Shown: one piece after another, positions 19,701 through 28,130 of the stretch
Layout of the letters: every line of letters starts with the position of its first letter
Numbering within the stretch: position 1 is the stretch's first letter
Assembly (NCBI GenBank): GCA_048772705.1
Contig: JBLWGC010000220.1
Span: forward strand, 1-54,642
Direction: 5' to 3'
DNA: 54,642 nucleotides
DNA from: Leidyana gryllorum EB-2025a
Lineage: Eukaryota; Apicomplexa
The notes under the pieces: model-generated
Seen by the model: the letters and a program-made list of their open reading frames with translations, nothing else
Databases searched by the model: none
What the model was told of the DNA's origin: nothing
Position numbers and translations under genes: made by a program

Positions 19701-21321
19701 TGCCGCGCTGAAGTATTTCAACGCGATGCAGGATGGCAAGTTCCTGCGCTGGTCGCTGTTCTTACAGCAGTACGACTTGGAGTTCATCTACCTAGAAGGG
19801 GAGGACAACGTCGTGGCCGATTACTTGTCGCGGCACCCAGCAGATGACGAAGGCGGGATAGATATGGAAGAGTATTGCGTGCCGCTCTTCGAGGCTGAGG
19901 CAGTCGCGCAGATCTGGCCACCCCCGTTGCTCCCGTCGATCCCTCAGTTACGAGAGGCGTCTAAATCGATCCCTCCGGGAGAGGAGAATCTGATAAGAAA
20001 AGGGCCGGAAGGCCTGTATTACAAAATAGGGAGTACGAAGCTGTGGATTCCACCAGACTGGCGAGAGACCCTCTTATACTGGTTCCACTGCGGGAAGGCC
20101 GGGATGCACGTGGCGGTAAACCGGATGCTGAGGCTTATGCGGCAGTGGGTCTACTGGCCAGGGATGTCCGAGCAGGCCGCAGAGTATGTCAGGGCGTGCA
20201 TCGTGTGTCAGCGACTCCGTAAGCCGACGAAGCGGGCCCTCGTGGGCATGTTGACTAAGCCGTGGCCGTGCGAGATAGTCAGTATCGACCTCGTCGGGCC
20301 GAGACGATGGAAAGGGGAAGCTTACTGGTGGGTGGTGATCGTGGATCATTACTCGCGATTCATGGTAGTGGAGGTACTGTGGGAGCCCCCAACGGCCAAG
20401 AGCGTGGCCAAGGCCCTCCGGGAGAAGTGGCTCTATACCTTCCAGGTCCCTACCGCGATACTTACCGACAGAGGATCGGTGTTCCAGGGGGCTGCCTTTC
20501 GCGAGCTTGTGGACATCGAAATGGGGTGTACCCACTACTTCACCACGGCTCATTACCCGCAAGGCAACGGGATCAACGAGGCCTCGCACGAGTTTCTCAA
20601 GCGGGGCGTTGACGCTCTGGTAGCCGAGGGCACCGCGGAGCCGCTGGAGACTCTGGTCGCGTCGCTAGTGATGGCCTATAACGCCACGCCCCATGTAGCT
20701 ACGGCGCGGTCGCCGTTCTACATGTTGATGGGGTTCGAGCCGGCGATCGCCGGTTGGCAGGCGCTGCGACAAGACAACAACGAGGCTAGAGTCGCGCAAC
20801 AGCGCGCCCACCGGTTGCAAGGGTACGTAGGGTGGGTGCTGGCGCAGCGAACGCGGGCGCTGGAGGCGCAACCCGCCAAGGCGATAACAGTAGGTGACTG
20901 GGTCCTGACCGAGGCGTCCAAGGAAGCCCGAGACGCTATGCTGCAAGCAGATCTCCACGGCCCCACGTCGTCTAGCTTCCGCCACTCCCTGCCGTGTCGC
21001 GTGGTGCGAGTCCGGGACGGTAGTGCCACAGTGGCGCACCTGGGCCGGGCCGAGGAGCTGCGTACAGTAGCGCTCCGGAAGCTTACCCCACTGCCCGCTG
21101 CTATCCCCGGGTCACTCTTCCAACTTACCGTCGACCACGTGGAGAAGAACGAAGGGCAGTGGCTACGAGAGAGGCCTTTGAATCGGGGCTGGCCCAAGGA
21201 CGTTACTGTGGAGGATGTCGTCTTGCAGGGGCGAGCGCGGGTGGAAGATCCGCTACGACCCACGGCGGACGGCCCGCCCGCTAAGAAGCGCCGCGCGCCC
21301 TCTAGAGTGGTAATCGATTGA
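16690..21321 (+). CDS. Retrotransposon gag-pol polyprotein
   Basis: A single 1543-residue frame. Approximate parts: gag-like region residues 1-280; two CCHC zinc knuckles at about 284-315 (CFRCGLKGHHSKDC and CEHCDKKGHAATTC); a charged linker; aspartic protease with DTGAAFSVCG at about 460; reverse transcriptase with the YIDD box near 787; RNase H beginning INTDACKKG near 934; integrase with an HHCC-type zinc region near 1130-1180 and the LTDRG box near 1257. Gag and pol are in one frame, so no frameshift or stop read-through is needed. The frame opens inside the 5' LTR and ends 21 bp before the 3' LTR. The element is a fossil or young resident copy in host gene D; it looks whole. Confidence 0.92.
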   Translation: MSDTPMLSKPIGTPAASEVNVSHSHGSAGGCSGNHEAVLLEFLANDERFPREPHEDDVVEQLNRRAKFLNFLNLAPFDPPNERAFEDWVDAAAAQIKRFGLCSELFRDAWALVATPNVAATLRSLPAGLQYEEMVERVAKRHFRHSDYVEELELEIAAGKRAGTVPDAVAWMRSVCRRFVRVRDRRQHDSLLTEGRLRMLFKRSLPLDVLERLSYMPNLDSLTALMDGAEFAEAECAKKRARTGVPLFTAEPPATDESMEEKTAEPPKAPADTPKKEVEKPPCFRCGLKGHHSKDCEYKEKKCEHCDKKGHAATTCRALVKRDPKSQRIKLRVMETRAGHVLQSKEPYSAEEKIVSAEELLEILRSRAAKVRERKAKHYRELKEAAKKKAAEEEKADAKVCEAEDSSSETDDEGVLEETCRLLKDYLGEREVYRCSPNGFGKAFRMPVKINGVEFEAIVDTGAAFSVCGPSLRKKFGLRATGDTVNFAGLGTARGRKLEPVKLEIGGVGFEQSFWVVETHHDQLLVGMDALKTSGLLLDPLEGQLLPRRVEALMVELTEEEKRANAAKDVVTGYEIGATDEEKKAEARATFHAITSHLSPERVSELWDIWWEYKDAWLDPVPGRVKVSTASFEVYGKPYRARLRPLTAELKEELDKQLQSMLKAGVIRPSKSPWGASPLFVKKKTGEWRIVVDYRPLNAQMVPDAYPLPHVWDLCQLAAGHEWYSALDCANGFWNVRLEEGSMPYTAMITHAGTYEYTVLPFGVRNSPSECQRALDLAFGSVRCATRYIDDITIWGDTKEEHDATLREVLAAAREAGFFFKLKKTELYRREVNMLGFRVSREGIRPSPKKVQGIVNAPAPTNLRELREFLGMSSYLRKFVQDYSTIAEPLTSLTKQSHPFEWGPEQQRAFALVKKGIAEAALLAYPKGPGLFVINTDACKKGVGAVLMQAQEGTLVTLEYASKKLTDAETRWSTSEQEAFAVVWAVKKFHDYIRTRKTFVITDHAALKYFNAMQDGKFLRWSLFLQQYDLEFIYLEGEDNVVADYLSRHPADDEGGIDMEEYCVPLFEAEAVAQIWPPPLLPSIPQLREASKSIPPGEENLIRKGPEGLYYKIGSTKLWIPPDWRETLLYWFHCGKAGMHVAVNRMLRLMRQWVYWPGMSEQAAEYVRACIVCQRLRKPTKRALVGMLTKPWPCEIVSIDLVGPRRWKGEAYWWVVIVDHYSRFMVVEVLWEPPTAKSVAKALREKWLYTFQVPTAILTDRGSVFQGAAFRELVDIEMGCTHYFTTAHYPQGNGINEASHEFLKRGVDALVAEGTAEPLETLVASLVMAYNATPHVATARSPFYMLMGFEPAIAGWQALRQDNNEARVAQQRAHRLQGYVGWVLAQRTRALEAQPAKAITVGDWVLTEASKEARDAMLQADLHGPTSSSFRHSLPCRVVRVRDGSATVAHLGRAEELRTVALRKLTPLPAAIPGSLFQLTVDHVEKNEGQWLRERPLNRGWPKDVTVEDVVLQGRARVEDPLRPTADGPPAKKRRAPSRVVID

Positions 21322-21342
21322 GGGACTCGGCGGGAGGGGAGC

Positions 21343-21521
21343 TGAGCGGTCAGGCGCAGTGAGGCAAAACGCGAAGGCAATGTTATGTCGCCGACATCCT
21401 TTTAGTCTTTTGTAAATAGATCAGAGCTAGTTGATAACTAATGAGCGACACGCCTATGTTGAGTAAGCCTATAGGAACCCCCGCAGCCTCGGAGGTTAAC
21501 GTGAGCCATTCACACGGCTCA
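21343..21521 (+). repeat. 3' LTR (179 bp)
   Basis: Appears identical to the 5' LTR and is followed by the TCTC target duplication. It carries the same internal ATG, so a short frame opens here and runs a few dozen codons into the antisense of gene D. Confidence 0.93.
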
Positions 21522-22686
21522 TCTCTTCCCTCGTCCTCACGCGCTCATCGATACCGCCGTGCAAACTCTGCTCTTCGACTGAATAACTGCAGGTCGCTGC
21601 CTCGCTGGCATTCAGGGGGCGCGTCTTGACACTATCGAGCGATCCCTTCTTATCTCGCGAACCGGACTCTTTCACTCGGTGTTGGCTTCCTCCAGCAACT
21701 GCTTTCCCCCATGTGACGCCGGCCCCGCGTGTGATCCCACACGCCTCAAGAAGTGTGTCGGATCCGCTAACCGTAGGCTTCCAGGCCCCTTCTTCCTGAC
21801 CCTCCATCTTCTCGGCAGCAATTTTCTCTTCGAGGAGTTTGACGATTGACGGGACCGTAGTGGAGCTGCGCATAGTCTCTTCGTTCGGAGAGTCAGCCTC
21901 TTCCGACCGTCTGAGCTCTTTTCGAAGGGACCGGGAAGCTTTGAAAATCGGAACTTGTTGAGGGTCAAAACACCGCATCCCCAGAGGAGCTGCCGGAGTA
22001 CCCTCCGTACGCTGATTTTCTCGCGTGGATTCCGGGGGTCGATGGTACGGGGCGCTCACAGACTGGTCGGAGACACAATGACCACTGTGGCTGCTCTCCG
22101 TCGCGGCCTCACCACCCAACAGCGAAGCGGCCGCCGATGCACCTGTGGTCATCCGGTGCAGGGGCAGTGTGATTGCTGTTTGCACAGCCTGATCCCTCCG
22201 AGAGACGGGTCGTCTCGCGAAAGCGGTGTTGACGACAGCGGCTAATTCGTTGATTTTTTCCTCCAATTGATGCACAAAGGACATTCTTTGTGTGGATGGA
22301 CTCGATGAGCGTCGCACTGTCGCAGACGTCTCCGCTCCAAGACTCGGCTCGGCGGTGCCGGCAGGGAGGGGAACGGGATGGTTGTTTGAGGACAGCCCAC
22401 GGCGCAACGGGGTTCGTGGCAGCGGGGCGGGGATAGCCTGAAGACTGCGCCTTGGCCTTGGGACGGGGGGACTCCCTCTGAGAGGCGTCGATTCCTCAGC
22501 ACCATCGGGCGTCGGTCTCGGTGCAGCCGCGCTGCTGGAAGAGTGAAGAGTCTCCTCTGCACTTCTGTTTGTCTCAGCCGGGGGGAGCGAGACGAAAGCG
22601 GCATTTGAAGCGACGACACACGGTAACACCGAGAACACACTGTTTAGCTGACGGGTTTGGTGGGTTTGATGCAGTGGAGGCCGCAT
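21522..22686 (-). pseudogene. Cluster gene D, 5' half (split by LTR element)
   Basis: N-terminal half of the interrupted host gene, starting at the ATG at 22686. It opens MRPPLHQTHQ and has the hydrophobic SVFSVLPCVVASN, the clearest form of the family leader. The rest is low complexity, rich in Ser, Pro, Arg, Glu and Thr, with a short coiled-coil-like patch (FVHQLEEKINELAAVVN) and no globular domain, matching the variable middle of its neighbours. The frame continues into the LTR for only a few codons. Together with 15353-16591 it was one gene. Whether the uninterrupted allele still exists in the population is unknown; the young age of the insertion makes that likely. Confidence 0.8.
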
Positions 22687-22920
22687 GTCGGGGGAGGATT
22701 TGGTAAATTTTGGGATTTAGGGCAACGCGTGAGATCTCTTAACGCCGGTCAGATTGATCGAATGAGAGGAGAGCCCACATAATAGAGTTTACAATGAGCT
22801 GATGGTCTGTTGGTTGCTGAGTGAGTTGAGAGTTCAACTTTTCCATTATGCAAAAAACTCGCTGCTCGCCCGGAGTGCGCAAAATAGCCTTCCTGAATCT
22901 TCGGTCGGAGTGCAATTCCG

Positions 22921-22944
22921 ACAGACAGACAGACAGACAGACAG
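22921..22944 (+). repeat. CAGA tetranucleotide microsatellite
   Basis: Six ACAG units ending 12 bp past the stop codon of gene E (minus strand), so the E transcript would carry a CUGU run in its 3' UTR. Confidence 0.85.
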
Positions 22945-22956
22945 AAAGAAATCATT

Positions 22957-24132
22957 TCAATCATCAGTGGGTAGACTTGACGAGATCTCCTCGTCGAAAA
23001 TAACATCGACTGTTTCTTCCCCGGTGGATCCGCGTCGTAAGATCGTCCTGCCATGAATCTCAAACTCGGGCCCCTTCGAAGCTGTAGCTTCCATCGCTCG
23101 TCGACGGAATTTGTGCTGCATCTCGGGCCACTGATGGAATTCAATCCGGAGGTCATTAATTTCATACACAGTTTCTGCTTCTCCAGTCTCATCAGGCATC
23201 TCTAGTCTGAACCGGATAACTCTCTTCACAGGAGCCCCCACGCTCGGCGTCCACCAGTCTGCCCCAAAGCCCCCTAACAACTCACAGTGCTCCCCGCGTC
23301 GAAGCCACGTGTCAAAGTTATCAGCGGTCGCCCGAATGATCACCTCACAGCTCTTTTCGTTCGACTTCAAGTTGAGATGGGAAGGCATGTCGAGCGCAGA
23401 AGTTGTCAGAATTCGGATGGACGTCGTCTCTGGCAAGTCCGGAGGAAGCAATTTGGTACGTGAAGCAATCCACAACACGAACGGAACCATTTGACTCGGG
23501 TCGGTGGGGGTCCCTAAGCCAAGAGCCTCACAGACGACAGCACTCCCGATCCAGTCGAGGCAGTCGTGGGAAACATCCAGCCCGAAATTCACATCCTCAA
23601 TCGGTTTACTTAGGAGCTGACGGTACTGGAGGTCACAATCCATCAGACTTTTCCTGACGGTGAAGGGGCTCGCCCTTTCCCCCTCTGATGGCAGATTCAT
23701 GTCGGCTGCGGCGTTCGTCCTCTTCCGGGCCCTCATTGATCCTCCTACTGCTCCTGAAGTGCCTCTGGGACCGACTGCATCGTCAAGTTGCTGCCCTGCC
23801 TCCCCCTCGGCAGGCCCACGGGGTTTCGCTGCTACAATGCCCCTTCCTTCCCCATCAGAGGGATGGAACCCTCCCTGGTGGGGAGATTCCCACGTCTGCA
23901 CAGCTCGTTGGATAGATGACCGGTGGGAGTGGCCAGCGTCCCTACTGGGAAGCAGTGATGTAACTGCACTCTCTTTGTAGTTAGCAGCGGTTCCTACACC
24001 CTCCTGGGTGGACCCTTCTGGCATTGTGTACATTGAGTCTTGAGTCATGCCCATCGCCACCGTCAAGGGTAGGGCCACGAGGGAGGCGGCGGTGTGAGAG
24101 GCTTGCAGACTGTGACATTGAGGAGGTCGCAT
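22957..24132 (-). CDS. Cluster gene E: leader plus C-to-H-type domain
   Basis: 391 residues from the ATG at 24132 to a TGA at 22957. The start MRPPQCHSLQ followed by ASLVALPLTVAMG matches the family leader and is chosen over an upstream in-frame extension lacking family similarity. Residues about 45-170 are variable and charged. The C-terminal 220 residues carry the family boxes: FGLDVSHDCLDW, ASRTKLLPPDLP, IRILTTSAL, VIIRATADNFDTWL, CELLGGFGADWW, and a closing FHQWPEMQHKF. Function unknown. A CGGAAATTTC motif lies 22-31 bases upstream of the ATG, resembling motifs at the same place in F and G. Confidence 0.87.
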   Translation of the reverse strand: MRPPQCHSLQASHTAASLVALPLTVAMGMTQDSMYTMPEGSTQEGVGTAANYKESAVTSLLPSRDAGHSHRSSIQRAVQTWESPHQGGFHPSDGEGRGIVAAKPRGPAEGEAGQQLDDAVGPRGTSGAVGGSMRARKRTNAAADMNLPSEGERASPFTVRKSLMDCDLQYRQLLSKPIEDVNFGLDVSHDCLDWIGSAVVCEALGLGTPTDPSQMVPFVLWIASRTKLLPPDLPETTSIRILTTSALDMPSHLNLKSNEKSCEVIIRATADNFDTWLRRGEHCELLGGFGADWWTPSVGAPVKRVIRFRLEMPDETGEAETVYEINDLRIEFHQWPEMQHKFRRRAMEATASKGPEFEIHGRTILRRGSTGEETVDVIFDEEISSSLPTDD

Positions 24133-24153
24133 TCTCACAAAGTGGGTGAAAAA

Positions 24154-24163
24154 GAAATTTCCG
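24154..24163 (-). promoter_or_regulatory. CGGAAATTTC motif upstream of gene E
   Basis: On the minus strand it reads CGGAAATTTC and follows an AAG. The same core is seen before genes F and G, and weaker forms before C and D. It could be an initiator-type promoter element or sit just after a trans-splice acceptor AG. Confidence 0.35.
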
Positions 24164-24437
24164 CTTGCGCAACACACACGGGCGTACAACCTGGGACCGA
24201 ACTGATGATTCGGAACCCATTGGTCAACTTCAAACACGCGGTCCAAGTTCACCGCCGTATTACGGACATCAATTGCGTTTTCTAAATCCGTTCCTGGCCG
24301 TTATCAGATTGAGCATAGTTGATGCCAATCACGCACACGTGTTTTGATCAGCCGGTGTCTCGGTGTTAGCCTAGCCAGGGTTAAGGCTGCGCACATCCTT
24401 CTTGCCGGGGGCCACGAAACTCAATCAATCAAAAAAA

Positions 24438-25652
24438 CTACCACACACCCATTGTTACCAGCCCCGTGTCTCGGTCATAGTGCTGAGGTACGGGCTCTTC
24501 CCACGTAAAGAACACACTGATTTTGTCCTTAGGTTGGTCGAAAGTGGCACATATGGTATGATGCCAGACGGTCTCAAATGAAGGTGTCACAATTTGCTTG
24601 CGCACAATGCGGCTAAGCTCGACATGCTGGGGCCCAGATACTCCTTTTGCCAGTGACGTCAAGGCTGCAGTGCGGAGATGCTTCTTCAACGCGACCCAGG
24701 CGCCAAAGGGGATTCGACTACCCGATATGACAAACGTGAATTCCTGTTGTCCTCGTTCGGGGAGCCGTAAGGTGAGTGTCGTGGCATCGGGTGCTGACCG
24801 GGACTTGCACGACAGCCACCAATCGACACCTCCACCCCCAATCAATTCACCATTCCCCGTCCAGGTTTCAACGCTGTCAGGCTTTACCCAGAAAGTCAAA
24901 TCGGTGTTTTGGCCATTTGAGGTTGACAATAAGGAGAGATATGACCTCTTGACCACTCGGATAGGTACTGTACGTGGGAAGTGAGGAGGAAGCAAGTTGG
25001 CCGCCATCGCAGCCTGGTACATGACGCAATGGGCCCATTTCTTCGATATCCTCGAGGCATCAGCCTGCACTCGCTCGATCTGAGCTCGAAAGTCGTCGAC
25101 ACCGCTTCTCATTGCCGGTACTTCAGACCTGCTGCTGGGAACATCACATTGTCTGGATTCATCTCCGGTCGCCTCTGTCGTAGATCCAGAGTCATCACAA
25201 ACTGCTCTTCTCCTCGCCGAAAGGTCCCTGTATTGTTGCAACGCCTCGGCCAGCCTTCGTAAGCTCGCGTCGATCAGCTTCGACCCCGAGGAATCTGTCT
25301 CGCCAGAGACCTGTTCTGCAATAGTTTGGCTCGTCGTTGCCTCCTCCTCATTGCCATAGAGCGTCACAGCGGGTTCAACAACAGAGGGGCATTGCTCCAC
25401 AGTTTCAAAAGCTTCCACAACAACAGCCTCCGAAAGCTCTGGTGAAACTGCCCCCGGTCTCGGTGGGAGAGAATGGGCTTCTGTGAGACGCTTAAAAGTC
25501 GTGAGAGCGCTCTCAAAACTTGACTCCACAATCTCCTGTGACTGCTCGTCGGTCAATGCGTCATGATGTCCGCTGGAGGCCAGCACACACGGCAACACAA
25601 TGATGGAAGGAGTGCGGGAGCGTTCGCCATTTTGGCATTGTGGGGGTCGCAT
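24438..25652 (-). CDS. Cluster gene F: leader plus C-to-H-type domain
   Basis: 404 residues from the ATG at 25652. The leader MRPPQCQNGE...SIIVLPCVLASSG is closest to the family consensus. A Ser/Glu-rich variable segment follows (about residues 40-170), with a helix-like LIDASLRRLAEALQQYRDL. The C-terminal domain shows SKKWAHCVMY, MAANLLPPHFP, IRVVKRSYL, LTFWVKPDSVETW, ELIGGGGVDWW, TLRLPERGQQEFTFVI and IPFGAWVALKKHL, which are the same boxes in the same order as in E, G and H. It lies 113 bp downstream of gene G on the same strand. Function unknown. Confidence 0.87.
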   Translation of the reverse strand: MRPPQCQNGERSRTPSIIVLPCVLASSGHHDALTDEQSQEIVESSFESALTTFKRLTEAHSLPPRPGAVSPELSEAVVVEAFETVEQCPSVVEPAVTLYGNEEEATTSQTIAEQVSGETDSSGSKLIDASLRRLAEALQQYRDLSARRRAVCDDSGSTTEATGDESRQCDVPSSRSEVPAMRSGVDDFRAQIERVQADASRISKKWAHCVMYQAAMAANLLPPHFPRTVPIRVVKRSYLSLLSTSNGQNTDLTFWVKPDSVETWTGNGELIGGGGVDWWLSCKSRSAPDATTLTLRLPERGQQEFTFVISGSRIPFGAWVALKKHLRTAALTSLAKGVSGPQHVELSRIVRKQIVTPSFETVWHHTICATFDQPKDKISVFFTWEEPVPQHYDRDTGLVTMGVW

Positions 25653-25663
25653 TCTGGGACACT

Positions 25664-25673
25664 GAAAATTTCC
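25664..25673 (-). promoter_or_regulatory. GGAAATTTTC motif upstream of gene F
   Basis: On the minus strand GGAAATTTTC follows TTGTTA(G) and ends 11 bases before the ATG. Compare the E and G copies. Confidence 0.35.
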
Positions 25674-25764
25674 TAACAACGCGGTCAACGACTCTCAATA
25701 ACAAACATAGAAAAGAAAACAGTTTCTTTCGTGTCGTAGGGTTACAATTCACAAATTTCATCTG

Positions 25765-27192
25765 TTAGCTGGAAATGCACGACGGTTCAAAAGTCGGCGT
25801 CTGAGCATTCGTAGAAAAATATCTGTCAGCTGTCACTTGGCCTAATTTCTCGGTCCAAACGGTCTCCCAAGCTATCTTCACATCTTCTTGCCACTCTGCC
25901 GATAACTGAATGGGTTGGGGGTCAGACGGTCTCTGGAGGTCTATAAGCATTTCGTGAGAGTAAGTTCTGATCATTTCCGTCTGTTTCAAGGTGCAACGGT
26001 GTCGGGCGATCCTGACCTGTCTTGGTTCCCCATCATCTTTGTCCCCGAACTTTCCTTCGCGCACCATCTGACAGAGTTTGCCTTGTAGCGGTCGCCAAAG
26101 CTCGAAGGGAATGTGGGCTTCAGACATTAGAAACTTGAAGTATTCCCCCTTTCCCATTGGCCTTATCATCAGTGTTCTTGGCTTTGAATTGCAGTGTGTC
26201 CAGAATGTACCCGGCAGCCAGCACGACATGTTTTTGAAACCTATCAAAACACAGTCCCCGCCCGTGCCCAGCCAACTTTCGAGCCTCTCTTGCTGCTTTC
26301 GGATCGTCAGAGTGGGCGTCCCGTCTCCCGCATCGGGAGCATTGACTCCCACGTCTTTGTGGCTTACCAAACTAATACGCCCCTTTCCACTTCCCATACT
26401 CAACGGAATCAGACCGGCTTCAATCGCGGCTCGCAGGGCGTAGGGCACCTGATCGTTCTGTGATTTGGGGGCTGGACCGGAGACCCCAAACACTTGGTCA
26501 GGTTGCATCCGACTGTGGGCTTTGAAAGGCAGCGATGACCGCCCGTAGTTGACATCCACGTCATACCGCCCCTCAAATCCACTGGACAGGACGCTGTGGA
26601 GTTTTCTTTCTTGTCCTCCCCCAATTGCACCTCCTGAGACCTTCGCCTGCAACCCTTTGAATCCGATGTACAGAACGCCTCTCTTCATGTCTTTGGCTCG
26701 GCGCATCAAAACTGCGCTCAATCCCCACGCGTGCATCGGATGAATCTCAATCGACCCCTCCGGAGTTGTCAGCAGGCCATCTTTCGTCTCCTTCACAGCG
26801 AATCCATTGCCAGACAACCATTTCTGGACAGTCCGGGTGAACGCCGAATGGCTCGTGGCCATTTGGCTCACTGCCTTTTCGGATAGAGTCATCAAATCCT
26901 CCTCTGTATAGCGCACTTCGACTTGTTTGGGGCTCTTCCTCGGCTTCCCTCCCTCCTGAGAGCACACATCCAACAAGACTGCCTCGAGTTGATCTGGTTT
27001 TGAGATTCTAGACTTCAATACATTTCCCCCTTGAGCCTTCTTTCCACCTTTGCAGGAGGACGGAGGAATTTCAGCACTTTCAAATTGAGGAACAACAACA
27101 CTACCGCCTGCACTCGACACTAAGAAGGGTATCCACCCAACAAACCCATCGCTTGTGACGCATTCGGTAGTCGGACATTTGGGAGGCCGCAT
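25765..27192 (-). CDS. Cluster gene G: leader plus C-to-H-type domain
   Basis: 475 residues from the ATG at 27192. The leader is MRPPKCPTTE...GFVGWIPFLVSSAGG, a diverged form of the LPCVLAS motif. The variable part is short and Lys-rich. Two globular regions follow. The first (about residues 110-200) has HSAFTRTVQKWLSGNGF, GSIEIHP, AVLMRR and GVLYIGFKG. The second has SGFEGRYDVDVNYGRSSLPF, VFGVSGP, AAIEAGLIP, GVNAPDAGDGTPTLTIR, WLGTGGDCVLIGF and IPFELWRPLQGKL. It is closest to gene H over its whole length, so G and H are probably a recent pair. Function unknown. Confidence 0.88.
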   Translation of the reverse strand: MRPPKCPTTECVTSDGFVGWIPFLVSSAGGSVVVPQFESAEIPPSSCKGGKKAQGGNVLKSRISKPDQLEAVLLDVCSQEGGKPRKSPKQVEVRYTEEDLMTLSEKAVSQMATSHSAFTRTVQKWLSGNGFAVKETKDGLLTTPEGSIEIHPMHAWGLSAVLMRRAKDMKRGVLYIGFKGLQAKVSGGAIGGGQERKLHSVLSSGFEGRYDVDVNYGRSSLPFKAHSRMQPDQVFGVSGPAPKSQNDQVPYALRAAIEAGLIPLSMGSGKGRISLVSHKDVGVNAPDAGDGTPTLTIRKQQERLESWLGTGGDCVLIGFKNMSCWLPGTFWTHCNSKPRTLMIRPMGKGEYFKFLMSEAHIPFELWRPLQGKLCQMVREGKFGDKDDGEPRQVRIARHRCTLKQTEMIRTYSHEMLIDLQRPSDPQPIQLSAEWQEDVKIAWETVWTEKLGQVTADRYFSTNAQTPTFEPSCISS

Positions 27193-28130
27193 GGTGTACC
27201 ACAAAATTTCGCTTAGCCAAAGTGCAAATGCTATTGTTGGCTCAGCAGATCAACAATGTGCCGTCGACCACTTCTGTCTCGCATACTCCATTGACAGTCG
27301 GAGGCCGTTGCTTTGAATTGATGTCGTTACACCGACTGACACCAATCTTTGGTCCGGGTGCGCCTCAGACACCCCCTCGATAGCGAGTGCTAACCATCTC
27401 GCGCAGAGCACTCTTTGTGCTGGCGAGGGCTGAATGGAAACTGTCGACTTGTCACACATTTTGTCGGTTTCGAGCTCTATCGGGGGCACTGTGCGTCATC
27501 TCCTCCAGCCCATGAGTCAGTATTATGCCAAGAACGGCTTTTCACGTCTCTCCTGACCTGCGGATCAAAAATGACAGTATGCCCCAAATGGTCGAATGCT
27601 CATTGGATGGAGATCGAGTGACGAGTTTGGAGGAATTTTCGAAGCCGCCTCATATGATATCTGCTGTCTCAGGGCTCTCAGAACCTGTGTTGGTGGCTTT
27701 GTTCCTTCCGAGAAGCTCCAATCGACATTCTGCAACCTGAAGACGCTACGGCTGTGGTACCCTCACACACCTTTGGTCGACACCGGCCGAAGAGAGGGTA
27801 GCTGGAAGCTGTAAAGGGCACATCACCAGCATCTTTGATTTGAGCATCAATCCCAATTCCGTGATAATGCGACTGAGCGGTCTCCGAGTTTACCCCCCAG
27901 TTGTTTCGTTCAGATACTGATAGAGACGTATAATAATTTAGACTGATGATTGATTTCGATCCATCGTCGGTTAGAACACACTGCTCACGGACGCGTGCCG
28001 CCAATAATTAGACGCTTCATTGATTTGGCCCACTAAAATGAAGGCCTTTCTAAATCTGGAGGTTGAATTCTATTGGACCTTGCATTCTATTTGTATCGGT
28101 TCCTGGGGGTCACTTCCTCAAATGAGAGAT
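27193..28130. other. Longest gap in the cluster; no gene recognised
   Basis: About 940 bp between genes G and H. Short frames exist on both strands, but none has the family leader, the family boxes or another recognisable motif. This is longer than the other spacers of the cluster, so it may hold promoter sequence or the decayed remains of a further copy; I cannot show either. Confidence 0.4.
27202..27211 (-). promoter_or_regulatory. CGAAATTTTG motif upstream of gene G
   Basis: On the minus strand CGAAATTTTG follows CTAAG and ends 9 bases before the ATG. Compare the E and F copies. Confidence 0.35.

Larger units (their letters stand above)
16592..21521 (+). mobile_element. Ty3/Gypsy-type LTR retrotransposon, looks whole
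   Basis: A 4930 bp element in the plus orientation, inserted into host gene D (minus strand). It has two 179 bp LTRs that look identical base for base, begin TGAGC and end GCTCA, and are flanked by a 4 bp direct duplication TCTC (16588-16591 and 21522-21525). One long frame between and partly within the LTRs holds gag and pol parts in the order protease, reverse transcriptase, RNase H, integrase, which is the Ty3/Gypsy order. A purine-rich run (GGCGGGAGGGGAGC, up to the 3' LTR) fits a polypurine tract. A TGG two bases after the 5' LTR could begin a primer site, but I cannot assign a tRNA. Identical LTRs imply a very recent insertion. It looks whole. Confidence 0.93.
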
